NCBI GenBank assembly: GCA_023052935.1
Contig: CM041297.1
Coordinates: 104,647,563 to 104,711,562, forward strand
DNA length: 64,000 nt
Direction: 5' to 3'
From: Piezodorus guildinii
Lineage: Eukaryota > Arthropoda > Insecta > Hemiptera > Pentatomidae
How positions within the stretch are numbered: position 1 is the stretch's first letter; each line of letters opens with the position of its first letter. The notes under the pieces are model-generated. The model worked only from the letters and a program-made list of their open reading frames with translations. It made no database searches and was not told where the DNA came from. The position numbers and the translations under genes are program-made. Below are positions 20,898 through 31,820 of the stretch, piece after piece.

Positions 20898-21589
20898 GAT
20901 TTTTGCTCTTTGTCTTTTAGTTAGATATCATATACGTTCAACTTGTATATTTAGCTGTTTTTTAGAAATGTTAATTAGATGATATAGTTAATTTTATAAA
21001 AAATACAAAATTAAAGGTATTTTAGAGGAGAAAATGTAAACTATCGGCCCTGTTAGACTATTCAATCAGAATAAAACCCGCATGATATTAAAGCCCATTA
21101 AATTTTACATCGATACAAAGGATTTAATCAAAATCGTTAAAGCTGTTTTTAAGAAAATTGTAAAAAGATGCAAAATGCATGGTATAAAGTGGCTCTTCTA
21201 TCTGGCCGACTTTGATGGAAAAGTTGTTGTAACATCAGGTATAGACGCTCTTAAAATACGAAATTTCTTTTTTATACTAATTATCGTTTCCGCACTAGAC
21301 TTCCATACACACAGGACTTTTTCTGAGAATTGACTCCTTTAGGCAGCGTCTCAGAGTCAACCCTGATGAAGGCCCACATTGTAGACCGAAACGTCGGCAC
21401 ATAATTAAAATAGCACTTATTTTAAATGTGTGTATTTAATTTATGACCGCACCCCCAACCATCTTGCTCATCTAATTTCTGAGAATTGGTTATTTGGATT
21501 CAGGGGACCCTAAAATTTGTATTTCCGAAAATTTTCAGGATCACAATACTTTCCCTTACTGTGTATTTCATATACAGGTAAGTAAAAGT
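20553..21589 (-). repeat. A-repeat copy 5, host of the jockey element
   Basis: Minus-strand A-repeat from acttttacttacc-like start (21577-21589) to the gtaagtgaaagtcgcg end (20553-20568). It is interrupted by a Penelope-like insertion at 21333-21475. The jockey 5' end lies 10-30 bp beyond the terminal motif. Part of this repeat (to 20897) is included in the inverted duplication. Confidence 0.8.
21320..21488 (+). mobile_element. Penelope-like fragment with hammerhead-like core and TSD
   Basis: A 143-bp insertion (21333-21475) into an A-repeat, flanked by a 13-bp direct repeat tttctgagaattg (21320-21332 and 21476-21488). It contains CTGATGA (21363-21369), a short pairing GG...CC, and GAAACGTC (21388-21395). 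These are the invariant boxes of a type I hammerhead ribozyme, known from the terminal repeats of Penelope-like elements. Stem II is weak (two strong pairs plus mismatches), so activity is uncertain. No protein is encoded. Confidence 0.6.
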
Positions 21590-21645
21590 AAAAATATATG
21601 ATGAAAATAAATGTGAGTAGGCACACCTAAATGACTGACTGTATC

Positions 21646-22115
21646 TTACCAAAACAAAAATAAAGTATAGAAAGATAAAAATATATAAATTAAATTAAAT
21701 TTGGTAAACAACACTTCCATACAGGAAATAATGGATGATCCCCAGAAAATCCAAAATAATATTCTGGGCCATCGTGGTCCTATTGCCACTCCGAGGTGTT
21801 CCAAAAGGCTTCTTGGTCTGCTGGGGATAGTTTCGCGAGACCCGAACCAGACACCTCTCACAATGAATTCTCCCTCCAAATGTTTCGCCATAAACTTCTC
21901 TTTCAGCAAAGGAATACACTTTTGCGTATAGTCCTCACCACTTCAACTCCCTGATCGAAATCGTTTGTCGCATACCGGAGGGTCGGGAATACGACAATGT
22001 CAGCATGCCTTCCAGAACAGTCCGTGTCTACGCAGTAGCAATGCAGTCTTGACCCTATGGTGCCGCCTAATAATGAGGAGTAATCATTATTTCCAAATAA
22101 ATGGCATAAAAACAT
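21646..22115 (-). pseudogene. RLE-type LINE C-terminus, remnant
   Basis: Minus-strand frames read CVDTDCSGRHADIVVFP (21985-22050), a TLRYATNDFDQGVEVV segment, then FGSRETIP and MAQNIILDFLGIIHY in alternating frames. The order (CxxTDGSxRxADI, DPT-x-RYE, GARGTI, then a final helical segment) matches the C-terminal restriction-like-endonuclease side of R2-superclade LINEs. It also matches the better copy at 60400-61030. Several frameshifts make it a clear relic. Confidence 0.5.
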
Positions 22116-22655
22116 ATTGTTTATAAAGCAAAGGATAAGGTTTATAAAATAGTTTTAAGAGTATGCTTATTGATGACATCGGTTATATGTTTGTATTTAA
22201 AGCCGTGTTTGTTATGCATTTTGAACAAAGAACAATATAGAACCTTTTTAAGAAATACATTATTTACTTAATCCAAAGTAAAAATGTGCAAAAAAAAAAA
22301 AAAAAAAATTTTAGAAGGAGGCCCCCTAAAGAATATGAAAAAAGCCTTCTCAATACCCGAGAGGCCTGGCAGCTGATCCGCTTAAAGAATTAAAACTGTA
22401 GCCACTTGTATGAATAAAGAAGATCCCATCAGAGTGAATATAAAAATACCCGCTGTGTACATACATAATTGTTTATATAATGTTGACTTTACATCAAGTA
22501 GAATTTTCAAAGCAGAACTAATCCTCGTAATTTAGTTTTAAGCTATTCCAGCTTAGTGCTAAAGCTTTTATGAAGCTCTTCAATGAAGTTATAAAAAAAT
22601 CACAAATAAATAAAACGGACTTTAGTCAAAGAAACACATTTTTATTTTATCCTTC
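22116..22655. other. Intergenic, nothing recognised
   Basis: AT-rich, with a 20-base A run at 22291-22308 preceded by weakly LINE-like sequence. No TSD or coding part was found. Confidence 0.4.
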
Positions 22656-23318
22656 TAACTAAAAGTTATTCATCAGGTCATACTTTTGAACACGTAGAGA
22701 AATTCAAGTATTTAGGTTCAATTATAACTAGAAAAAATGAAATCCAGGAAGAAATAAAGCCTCGGTTAAAGGTGGGAAATGCGTGTTATTATTCAGTTGC
22801 TAAGTTACTTAGTTCGCGGCTTCTATCTAAAAACTTAAAGATTAGAATTTATAAAACTATTATTCTTCCAACGGTTCTTTACGGATGTGAAACGTGGCCG
22901 GTTATTTTGAAGGATGAACAACGGCTTGAGGTTTTCGAAAATAAGGTATTGCGTAAAATATTTGGTCCGAAGAGAGATGAGGCCACTGGGGAGTTTAGAA
23001 GGTTGCACAACGCGGAATTGCGGAACTTGCATCCTGTGAGTATAATTGAGCTGATTGCATCGCGGAGACTCAAATGGGCGAGTAAAGTTGTTGGGATCGA
23101 TGACGAGCGGATTCCGAGAAAATTGGTATTTGCTGATCCGACTTGTAGGCGTCCGAAAGGTAGGCCGAAGCGGAGATGGGAGGATTGCGTTAAGGCTGAT
23201 CTCGGGAGCTTTGGCTTGAATGGTGAACATTGGACGAGTCTGTGTAGGCGGAATTTGGTGGTATCGGCATCGAACCTTCGGGTTCGCTAAGCCTATTATT
23301 ATTATAACTAAAAGTTAT
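22656..23318 (+). mobile_element. 5'-truncated RTE-like LINE with 14-bp TSD
   Basis: A 635-bp insertion (22670-23304) between perfect 14-bp repeats taactaaaagttat (22656-22669 and 23305-23318). It ends not in poly(A) but in a short attattatt tail, as RTE-clade elements do. The target sequence is itself nearly palindromic. Confidence 0.9.
22687..23290 (+). pseudogene. RTE-like reverse transcriptase, C-terminal 200 residues
   Basis: Open frame from the truncation point (FEHVEKFKYLGSIITRK) through LKIRIYKTIILPTVLYGCETW, ENKVLRKIFGPKRDEATGE, RRLKWASKVVGIDD, and GRPKRRWEDCVKADL to a stop at 23290. This is the region after the RT palm: the Y-L-G-S block and the Y-G-C-E-T-W thumb motif, typical of RTE-like endonuclease-reverse transcriptases. 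The palm and endonuclease are missing. The frame is intact, so the insertion is recent. Confidence 0.9.
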
Positions 23319-23394
23319 AGTTCAAATATTGAGGATATATGGTCGACTGTTAAAATTATCGTATGCTGAAATCATCTGGAGTCAGTCTTTTTTT

Positions 23395-23485
23395 TTTTTT
23401 TTTTGTTTTTTATTATTTTAATTTTGCGACGTTTTGGCTCAAACTTGTGAGCCATCATCAGGGCTACACACATCAGAACAAAAAA
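23395..23485 (-). mobile_element. Penelope-like end fragment with hammerhead-like motif
   Basis: On the minus strand: CTGATGA, then a perfect 5-bp stem GGCTC / GAGCC around ACAAGTTT, then AAAACGTCGC. The canonical GAAA box has become AAAA. A T run (plus strand) at 23390-23404 follows. Same motif family as 21363-21395. No TSD was identified. Confidence 0.55.
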
Positions 23486-24799
23486 GATGCATAACAATAT
23501 AGTGATAAGAAATTATGAATGTAGTGAAAATGATAAAATAAAAAATATACATAAATATTAAAGATAAAGATAATGATAAGATGATGATAAGTATGAAATC
23601 AAACGTTTATCAAATATCAAAAAAATATATGATAAACGTATTATTACTGAGCTATGTGAAGCATAAACTGAGGAAAACTTAAAACCTCGATAGGTTTATG
23701 TAAAAACCCCTAACCGTTTCTGCTTTAAATATAAATACTACATCTTATCTTTTTTAATAGTTTTTCAAAATCATACAAAGAAAAACAATCATTGGTTTTA
23801 CATTTCTAACAGAAAATTATAAAAAGTAGAATCTGAAGCACATAAAAAAAAGGAAATTTTCCTTAATTAAAGTATTTCGATGCCTCCACCCTCAATTTAG
23901 TTTTCAATAAATTATTTCATTTATATATACATATGGCCTTTAAGTTATAAGAATAATGGTGAAAATTTCAGGCAAATTATTTAAATTTTGTGACTTTTTA
24001 TTAAAATAATATTTTCTTCGAGCCCTATTAAATTCACCTACATGTCATGCATTGATATAAATCGAATTCCATATCCTTTAATGGTGATTAGCGAAATAAT
24101 ATATAGCAAATACGAATGATTAGCTATAGCTTATGAAAAAACCTAAGAAAAAAAGGACTATGGGGGAAAATAAAACTTCCTAGAATAAAAGGTAACGAAA
24201 AATTAACTTTTCAAAAAGCATACCGGCTATTTTTCATACAATCATACACGGTTGTCTCCTTGTGAATGAAAGGTTTCACATCTCCCAGATTGTTAAGTAA
24301 TAACCATGTCAGGATTCAATTTCCTGCCACCGGGTGCGCCCTTCCACCAAACTTATCTTTTCGTTTTAAGTCCTGCGATCCATCAAAAGTACCCGACTAC
24401 TACGTCATCTAAAGTTTGAAATGTTATCAGGAATATTTTGGATGAATGGGCTGTTTTTCGTGACTCTTTTTTTTTTTTTTTTTTTTTTTTATTCCGGAGA
24501 GGTGCGCTAGCTCTAATTGGATTCTGCAAACAACTCAGAAACAAACTTGTCCTCTCCCCACTCCCTTCCTCTTGCAGCATTAAATAATGACGAGAAAGCA
24601 GTTAGAGGTAAAAATTAACTTTGATGTAATCTGCAAGTAATTAATGTTTCCCTTATAATTGGGACCGTTCGTATTTTTACGACTTGGGTCTTTCTAAAAA
24701 GAAATATAATAAAATAAGTTTTTCAATTAGGACATAAGTTTAGAAAATAAGGTTGCATCTAAAATTTATTTAATAGTGAAGAATAATTTATATACATAA
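23486..24799. other. Intergenic, nothing recognised
   Basis: AT-rich. A 21-base T run lies at 24469-24490. A somewhat GC-richer stretch at 24280-24380 has no open frame of note. Confidence 0.4.
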
Positions 24800-24814
24800 G
24801 ATATATATATATAT

Positions 24815-24880
<66 letters not shown>
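24800..24880. repeat. (AT)n microsatellite
   Basis: About 80 bp of AT dinucleotides, ending just before the TIR transposon at 24893. Confidence 0.95.
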
Positions 24881-24881
<1 letters not shown>

Positions 24882-24892
24882 CGTATACTTGT

Positions 24893-26123
24893 ATTACCGT
24901 AAAATGGAGTGAATAAGAACACTCTATGATATCTTGAGCAATATACCAAATTTATTTTTTATCTGAATTAATTGAACAATACATCAAATCTTAGGACCAC
25001 ATCCCCTCTATTACATATTTACAGGATGTGTGTTTTGAATAGTAGTTAAAAAAAAAATATATATTACTGTTCCCATTCATCCCACAGTAGAGGTAAATAG
25101 GAACGACATTGAAAATGTTATTTTGTTCCCATTTACAACGAGTCAGGTGAATAGGAACAGTTTAGATGCTTATTAAATTAATTTTTCCTAATAAAATATT
25201 TTAAAAATAGAAATTAGGTCACTTTATTCACTTATATTCTAGAAATAAGGTATCATATATTCTAAAAAAGTTCTGAAGCATCACGATCCTGTAGGAAAAA
25301 GAGGAAATGTCAGTAAACGATGTATGCACTTAGATCATTTATAAATGAAACAGAACCCAAGAATCTGGTAGATTTAGAAGATCCGATTCGCTCTTTCGAC
25401 TTCAATGTAACTTCACCAGGGCTAAAATAACCTTCCTTCAGAGTTAGGACAAACCTATAACTTTGCTTGATTCTTTTGTAAAACATACCGATGTATCCTC
25501 CATCATCATGTTTTAAAACCTTACAAACATAAAGTCGAAAATGCTCAGGGTTTTCCAAAATACTTTTATAAGTAAAAAACACCAATTGAAATTTCATAAT
25601 TTGTGAATAATGATTCAAATCCAGGTTCATCTTTTGGTGTGCCACGACACAAACTCAGCATCACTGTCTTGCAAAGAAAATTTATCTGATGTTTATTCTG
25701 ACAGAATAAAACTGTGTTCCCATTTACCCCACAATCCAGAAAATGTGGATGCCATAACCTAAAAGAACTGTTGCTAAGAAACTGTTGCAAATAATATATT
25801 GAGCAAGGGATTTTATGCAAGAAGACAACTTGAAGAACAGTTAATAAATAATAAATAAGCTATACAGATAACAGTTTCATACTTACAGATAAACTTTGTG
25901 GGACAGAAAAATTTCGTAGAAACTAGTACAATTTTTCACAGGTTTTACTGATAATTCTCACGTACTACCAACAAATAAATTCCATATAATCGAATTATTT
26001 ACGGAGTGGTCAACCAATAATAACAAAATTAATTCATATACGGTAAAGTAAGTGGCTTTCACCGAACTTTGAAGTTTTTTCACATTCACCCCACTGTTCC
26101 TATTCAGCCCATTTTACGGTAAT
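24893..26123 (-). mobile_element. Unclassified TIR transposon with iterated subterminal motifs
   Basis: Terminal inverted repeats of 29 bp (24893-24921 and 26095-26123) begin ATTACCGTAAAATGG and differ at three positions. The motif GGGGTRAATRGGAAC, or its inverse, recurs about eight times: 24909, 25069, 25091, 25124, 25145, 25715, and twice in 26085-26110. Iterated subterminal motifs often act as transposase binding sites. At 1.23 kb with a broken ORF it is probably a deletion derivative. TSD is not resolved because the ends extend a palindromic AT. The superfamily was not recognised. Confidence 0.75.
25310..25820 (-). pseudogene. Unrecognised protein inside TIR transposon
   Basis: Two overlapping minus-strand frames, 25566-25820 and 25310-25645. 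The second reads FRLYVCKVLKHDDGGYIGMF, then YRFVLTLKEGY, and ends in SFINDLSAYIVY. The pattern (Y-V-x-x-V-x-x-x-D-D-G-x-x-x-x-F-x-x-R) looks like a small beta-barrel domain seen at the C-terminus of some insect transposon proteins, but this is a resemblance only. A frameshift lies in the 80-bp overlap. Its position centred in the TIR element suggests a transposase-associated product. Confidence 0.4.
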
Positions 26124-27263
26124 TAAAATTAATTGGGTGTGAGGCTAAAACAGGACACTCATGTCAGCGTGATTCCACCAATGGCCCACCGCCAATGCTC
26201 ATAAAAAATTAAAAAATATGTAAACAAAAATTGCTAGAGTAACTCGGTTAACGATCAATAAATTTATTTATATTATAGGCCTTATACTTGAAGTTAGGCA
26301 TAATTAATTTACCATTAATTATTAAAAAAACTATATTAGCTTCGAGCTCATGAAAATTAAGATGGAATATACATATATATTTTGTTTAATAACTAAAATC
26401 AATTTTGAACATTTCTAGTTCAAAATGGTCTCCACACACTGAAACTCAGCTATGTAGCACCAACATTTTCAATCCCATCTTATTTCTTAGCCAATGCTTA
26501 CTGGAGCAGTAATAAATGGTCAACCGGGCCTGAAATCCCGTTAGACGGGGAAATGTATTGACACTGATATGCGGTTCGATGATTTGTTGCATCCACGGAA
26601 AAAAAAAAAAAAGTATATGAGAGGACACGTGTATAGAAGCAACGTCAATTTCTATACCACTTTTTTATAGATAACATTATTAGTTAAGGTCTCATATTCA
26701 AAGTAGCTTGAGTTGTTATGTGATGAGATCGATGTCTAAGTGTTGGGTCTGGTATTGTGGTTAGTTCAGTCTACAGACTAGTATTAATACAGTAAAAGGT
26801 TTTTCCAGTATTTATTAACAAATTAAAAGACTATGAGCTCTGTAAGAGAAAGGAAAAGGAGAGTTTGCTTCTAATTTATTTATTTATCTTTCTCTTTAGG
26901 TCTTAACATTATTTTCTTTATGGCACCGTGCATTCCACATTCTTTACATGTCAGCTCTTCTAATTCTCTGAATGCCAAACTGAGAGGTTTTTGAGGTGTT
27001 TTAGTCTCAAAGTACAAAAAACCTTCCGTCTTTTTGATAACATAAAAATATCTGAATAAAATTAAAATGCTTGCTTAAGTTGACATTGTTTAATGTATAT
27101 GTAAGTATATAAATGTATTAATAGCTAAACACATACAAACCTTTACTACATCCCCCATACTTATTCTGTGTATATGAAATACAATAATTTAATCCAGAAT
27201 GAATACAAAAATTTAATTCAGCTAATCGTGGTAGATATTAGATATAGTAAGGAATTAATAATA
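26124..27263. other. Intergenic, nothing recognised
   Basis: AT-rich. A patch near 26140-26200 and one near 26455-26590 are GC-richer but hold no long open frame. No RNA gene was seen. Confidence 0.4.
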
Positions 27264-27391
27264 TTTTACTTTCACTTACTATATATAGTAAGGGGAAGTA
27301 TTGCGAAAGTGAAAATTTTTGAATTCCAGTTTTCAACGGAAATACACGTTTTAGGGTCCCCTGAGTCCAAATAACCAAGTCCCGCAAAAAG

Positions 27392-27422
<31 letters not shown>

Positions 27423-28156
27423 GTAACTCCCGGGCGGAAACGGTAAGTCCTATGAAACTGAAATTTTATTTTAAGACAACTATACACCCGAGACGTGACA
27501 AAACTTTTTTCATCAAAATGAGCTTACCAGAAGAGGCACTTTATACCATGCATTTTGCACCTTTTTTCGATTTTCTCGAAAACGGTTCCGACAATTTTGA
27601 TTAAACTCGCTACATCGATGTAAAATTTAATGGGCTTTAATATCATGTAGGTTTTATTTGGATAAAAATGGTCTGACAGGGCTTAAATGCCGATATTTTA
27701 AATGTTCTTTCTCTAAAGTACCTTTAATTTTGTAGATTCAATAATAATAACTAAATTATCTTGTTAACGCTGATGAAAAACAGGTAAATACATAAATTTA
27801 ATAAATTCGATACCCAACTAAAGGAGAAAACAGAAAAAAAAAATGTTTAATGCAATTTTTCGTTTTTGAACATATATGATATACCGTTGGAAAGCTAAAG
27901 GTTTTAGAAAAAATATCATCTCATACACAAGCTTTTAGAAGTTAATAGAGAGTGATGAAATGAACATAAAACTAACTGATTATTTTAGATAATAATATAA
28001 TAGATTTTTTAATAAAACACATGTTACTATATAAATTCAATTTGATTAATTCCTTAATAGTTTCACGTATTTTTATCTCTAACTGTATTTGAAAATTCTT
28101 TCATTGATTTTAAAAATTGAGGTAAGTGAAAGTCGTGTGTTGCCCGCACCAGATTT
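27264..28156 (+). repeat. A-repeat copy 2 (complete)
   Basis: Complete copy from ACTTTCACTTAC (27268) to gtaagtgaaagtcgtgtg and caccaga (28156). An internal (TG)n tract lies at 27391-27421, at the same position as in copy 3. Near-identical to copy 1 over its shared part. The conserved sequence continues about 20 bp beyond the 3' inverted motif, so the motif is subterminal on that side. Confidence 0.85.
27391..27421. repeat. (TG)n microsatellite inside A-repeat
   Basis: About 15 TG units, inherited with the A-repeat; copies 4 and 7 carry only imperfect short versions (cacacactcacacac). Confidence 0.95.
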
Positions 28157-29215
28157 TTTTTATTAGATTTCCAAAAAAGTTTATTTTCGACCTAAAAATA
28201 TATATACTTGTGAATATCTTTTGAGATGAGTTTGTAATCTACCTGAAAGCTAAGAGGCCAAGATTGGCAAGCCCTTTTGTGCTAGCAGGTTTTCCGAGTG
28301 ATGGATCGATCCCCACCTGAATCAATTAAGAAAACAGTTGAACGTCTTTATACCAAACCTTCTTTAAGAACCTTGAATTTATATTAGAAAAACATATTCT
28401 GGCCATCAAAAAATTTGTTTCCATACAGTACAAAAAAAAAAAATAATTAAAATATACACTCCTGTTAATCAACCTTGAACATTATCATATCTATGTCAAT
28501 GAATGCACTTTAAAATGGTAAGTGTTTAAAGTTAATTTGACTGCGATCAGATCATGACTCTTTAACGAAACACAGGTAAATGTTGTGGATTTCCCGTATC
28601 TATATATTATTTTTTTACATTGAAATTTAAGATCTTAAAAATAGAAAATGTTGATAAATGTTTGAGGAGTTGACAGCAATAGACAAGCAATTAATGAGAT
28701 TTTTTTTTTTTTTTTGATTTTTTATACATTGTGAAAAATTATAAGAATCGTTTGTTTATTTTTTTATTGGGCCGATTGCATGGTATAGTTTTTATGTAAA
28801 TATAGATAATCAGACATAATACATAAACATATATAATATCGTAAATATAGATAATCAGGAACCCAAAAAGTAATTTATTTAATTTTAAAAAATATTGCAA
28901 GGTTTGAGATTTTGCTGGAAAAGAATGTAAATGGTACGAATGCTAGAAAAAACTGATTATGGATTTCATTCTTTAGAATATATATTATTATTTATTAATA
29001 TTAAATTATATCTCAGCAAGGACTAAAAATTTTGGGATAAAAATAATAAATAAAATTAAATATATTCATGAAATGAAAATCAGAAAAGTCATTGTGAAAG
29101 TTTATTTGAGATAACTCATTTATTGAGGTAAGACCGAGAATTAGAATTATACAGATATATACACGTATATACAAACAAATACTCGTATTACACATTACAC
29201 AGCTTTGTAGGCAAG
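28157..29215. other. Intergenic with weak tRNA-like patch
   Basis: AT-rich. A patch at 28240-28325 (gctagcaggttttccgag, then ggatcgatcccc) looks like a decayed tRNA-derived SINE, but A-box and B-box are too degraded to call. Otherwise nothing recognised. Confidence 0.35.
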
Positions 29216-29456
29216 GAAATTATAAGTGGGGGCGAGGTGGCCGAGCGTGCTAGCGCGCGTTGCTGTAAGCACGCGTTGCCTAGCAACAGATAATCGAAAA
29301 AAGTTAAAACCAAATATTTACGAGTTTTACTCTCGTGCTGAGGGGTTTTATATCGGCATATATCCCCCGCCCTCACCCCCTGGCCCGAGAGAACCCCCAT
29401 ATAGCCTTCAAAGGCGAGGTAGGGATGGACAAAAAAAAAAAAATGAAATTATAAGT
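29216..29456 (+). mobile_element. tRNA-derived SINE (family S4) with TSD
   Basis: A 217-bp insertion (29228-29444) with 12-bp direct repeats gaaattataagt (29216-29227 and 29445-29456). The head gcgaggtggccgagcgtgc matches the start and A-box of a long-variable-arm tRNA (TGGCCGAGYGG is typical of Leu/Ser tRNAs). A GC-rich body and a 13-base A tail follow. The sharp TSD suggests recent mobility. The B-box is not clear. A truncated copy of its 3' end lies at 34158-34231. Confidence 0.85.
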
Positions 29457-30385
29457 ACAGTAATAAATTAAACGAAGAGCTCAAATAAATCAATACTGAC
29501 GAACTATCACTACCCAATTTATATTTTTAAAATATGGCAAATAACTACTGCTAAGTTCAAAAAGCTATATCTTAACTATTTCTCAACTGATTTCAATGTT
29601 GTTTTTTTTCGTCCCTAGACAATTTAATTCTTCATCGATTAGTAGTATCGATTTGAAGCTCCATATAATTAAGTCATAGGCGTATATATAGGTAAAATTT
29701 CTTTTTTTTTTTTATTTTTAATACCACGAATATAGCAGTTAGTATTTTCTTTTCTTCACTTTCACACTGGAGTGCTGAGCCTTACCCTCCTCCGACCACT
29801 CCTTTCCTCCAGACCTCTCTTCTGCAAGGACTCTCATTTGATCAAAAAGTTTCCTGAATTCGACACTATCTAAATCTTGCTTGTTGTTTTCATTTTGACT
29901 GTTTTTCTTTTTGTTTGTTTGGGATAGCCCTTTTTATTAGATATTAGAACCTTATCAAATATTTTCTCATTTAATCTAATTCCGTCCATATGACTGTAAA
30001 ATCATCATTCTTCGCTTTCTCATGGTTGTTTTTATATCTTCTATCTCATTGTAAAATTCTCGATTATTTCTCATACTGTACTCATCTACATTCTTCGGGA
30101 CATACATATTCCGTAAGATCCATAGTTAGTAACTCCTCCATACTTGTGAACCCCATTGCTTCTACAACGTATAACAGTTTCATAGTGCCTGAGTTTAGTT
30201 CCCCAAGATAAATTATGTTTGTATTAAAAGTTTTTTTCTCTCGATTCTTAATCTATCCAATTCCTCCTCCCTCACCCTCATCCATCCTCTATACCCTCCA
30301 TTGCAATTCACTCTTTTTCCCCAAATACTTATTCTTTTTTTTTTTTTTTTGTTCATTGCGGTGGAAACTGAACCTAAAACTTATT
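29457..30385. other. Intergenic, nothing recognised
   Basis: AT-rich with pyrimidine-rich patches. The 73-codon plus-strand frame at 29990-30211 has no recognisable features and is treated as chance. Confidence 0.4.
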
Positions 30386-30520
30386 ACTTCCACTTACCTA
30401 TATATGCAATATATAGTAAGGGAAAGTATTGCGATCGTGAAAATTTTCGAATTCCACTTTTCAACGAAAATATACGTTACAGGGTCTCCTGAGTCCAAAT
30501 GACCAAATTGCAAAAGGTTC

Positions 30521-30555
<35 letters not shown>

Positions 30556-31292
30556 GTATGTGTCCGTGTGTGGTAACTCCCGCGCGTAAACGAAAAGTCG
30601 TATGAAAGTGAAATTTCATATTTAAGACAATTACAAGCCCGAGATGTTACAAAAACGCTTTCATCAAAATCAGCTAACCAGAAGAGCCAATATATACCAT
30701 GCATTTTGGAGCTTTTTACTATTCAACTCAAAAACGGCTCTAATGATTTTGATTAAACTCGCTATATCAATGCAAAATTTAATGGGCTTTAATTTAGTAT
30801 AGGTTTCTTTCTTATTGAAATAGTTTGAAAGGGCTTAAATGCCAATATTTTAATTTTTTTTTTCTCTGAAGTATCTTTAATTTTGTACATTCTATTAGAA
30901 TATCCACATCATCTTGTTACCACTGATAAAAGAACAGGTAAAAATATAAGTTGAACGAATACGTTATCAATGCATTAAAATGCAATTTTTGTTTTTTGAA
31001 CATAAGAACAATAATACACATGTATAATATACCGTTGGAAAGCGTGAGAATTTAGTAAAACTGTTATCATATACACACGTTTGAAAAAGTTAATAAAGCT
31101 GATAAAACTAACGAATTGTTTTAGATAATAATATAATATATTTTTAATATAACACATGTTTTTATAGAAATTCAATTTAATTAGTTCTTTAACAGCTTCA
31201 CTCTTTTTTATCTGTAAATGTATTTGAAAAATCTTTAATCGATTTTAAAAACGGAGGTGAGTGAAAGTCGTGTAGTGCACTCACCAGATTTT
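30386..31292 (+). repeat. A-repeat copy 3 (complete)
   Basis: From acttccacttacc (30386) to gtgaaagtcgtgtag...caccaga (31289). Contains an imperfect (TG)n tract at about 30520-30572. More diverged from copy 2 than copy 1 is. Confidence 0.8.
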
Positions 31293-31820
31293 TATTTTTT
31301 TTTTTATTCGTGATTTGGATTCTGTGTATCTTGAAAAATAAAGCCTTATTTTTTTTAATTGATTATAATAGAATAAAACATTCTTGCATAATTAAATTTT
31401 CTAATTAATCAAGCGATTTATTTCATATATTTAGGCATTTTCGCAGAAACGGGTTCATCAGCTTCAGTACAAAATAAGCTTCTTAACTCAAGCATGACGG
31501 ACTACACTCGAATATATTTAAGTCCCGTGTGGAATGCTTGAGCGTGTTATGAAGCAATTAACACTAATTATACATGGGGCAGGGGTTAATGTATCATTTC
31601 GAGAACGTATTTGTAAATTACAACCGCAATATCGGAAGCTTTCGATAGTTGGAAATTGAAACCGAACAATATCAAAACAGAGGTAGGCAGGATATTCCGA
31701 CCATTGTTATTCTAAGGTGGAGTTATTCTTGCCGTTGGGGCCGAAGGGTTTGGAGTGATAGGATAACTAAGTTTGGAGGCGCCGGTGTGGACGTTGTACT
31801 TTGGAGGCTCGAGGCCGTGA
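31293..31820. other. Intergenic, GC-richer end
   Basis: AT-rich to 31470, then less so. The plus-strand frame at 31649-31849 overlaps the candidate exon below on the other strand and shows no family features. Confidence 0.35.

Noticed and set aside
24383..24580. Minus-strand ORF with a poly-Lys tract
   Set aside because: Created by a T run read on the other strand; no other coding character.
25310..25820. Host gene exon pair
   Set aside because: It lies wholly inside a TIR element with iterated subterminal motifs and is frameshifted, so a transposon origin is more likely.
27398..27604. Plus-strand ORF starting in the TG tract (Cys-Val repeats)
   Set aside because: It begins inside a microsatellite and lies in the non-coding A-repeat; the frame is not kept in other copies.
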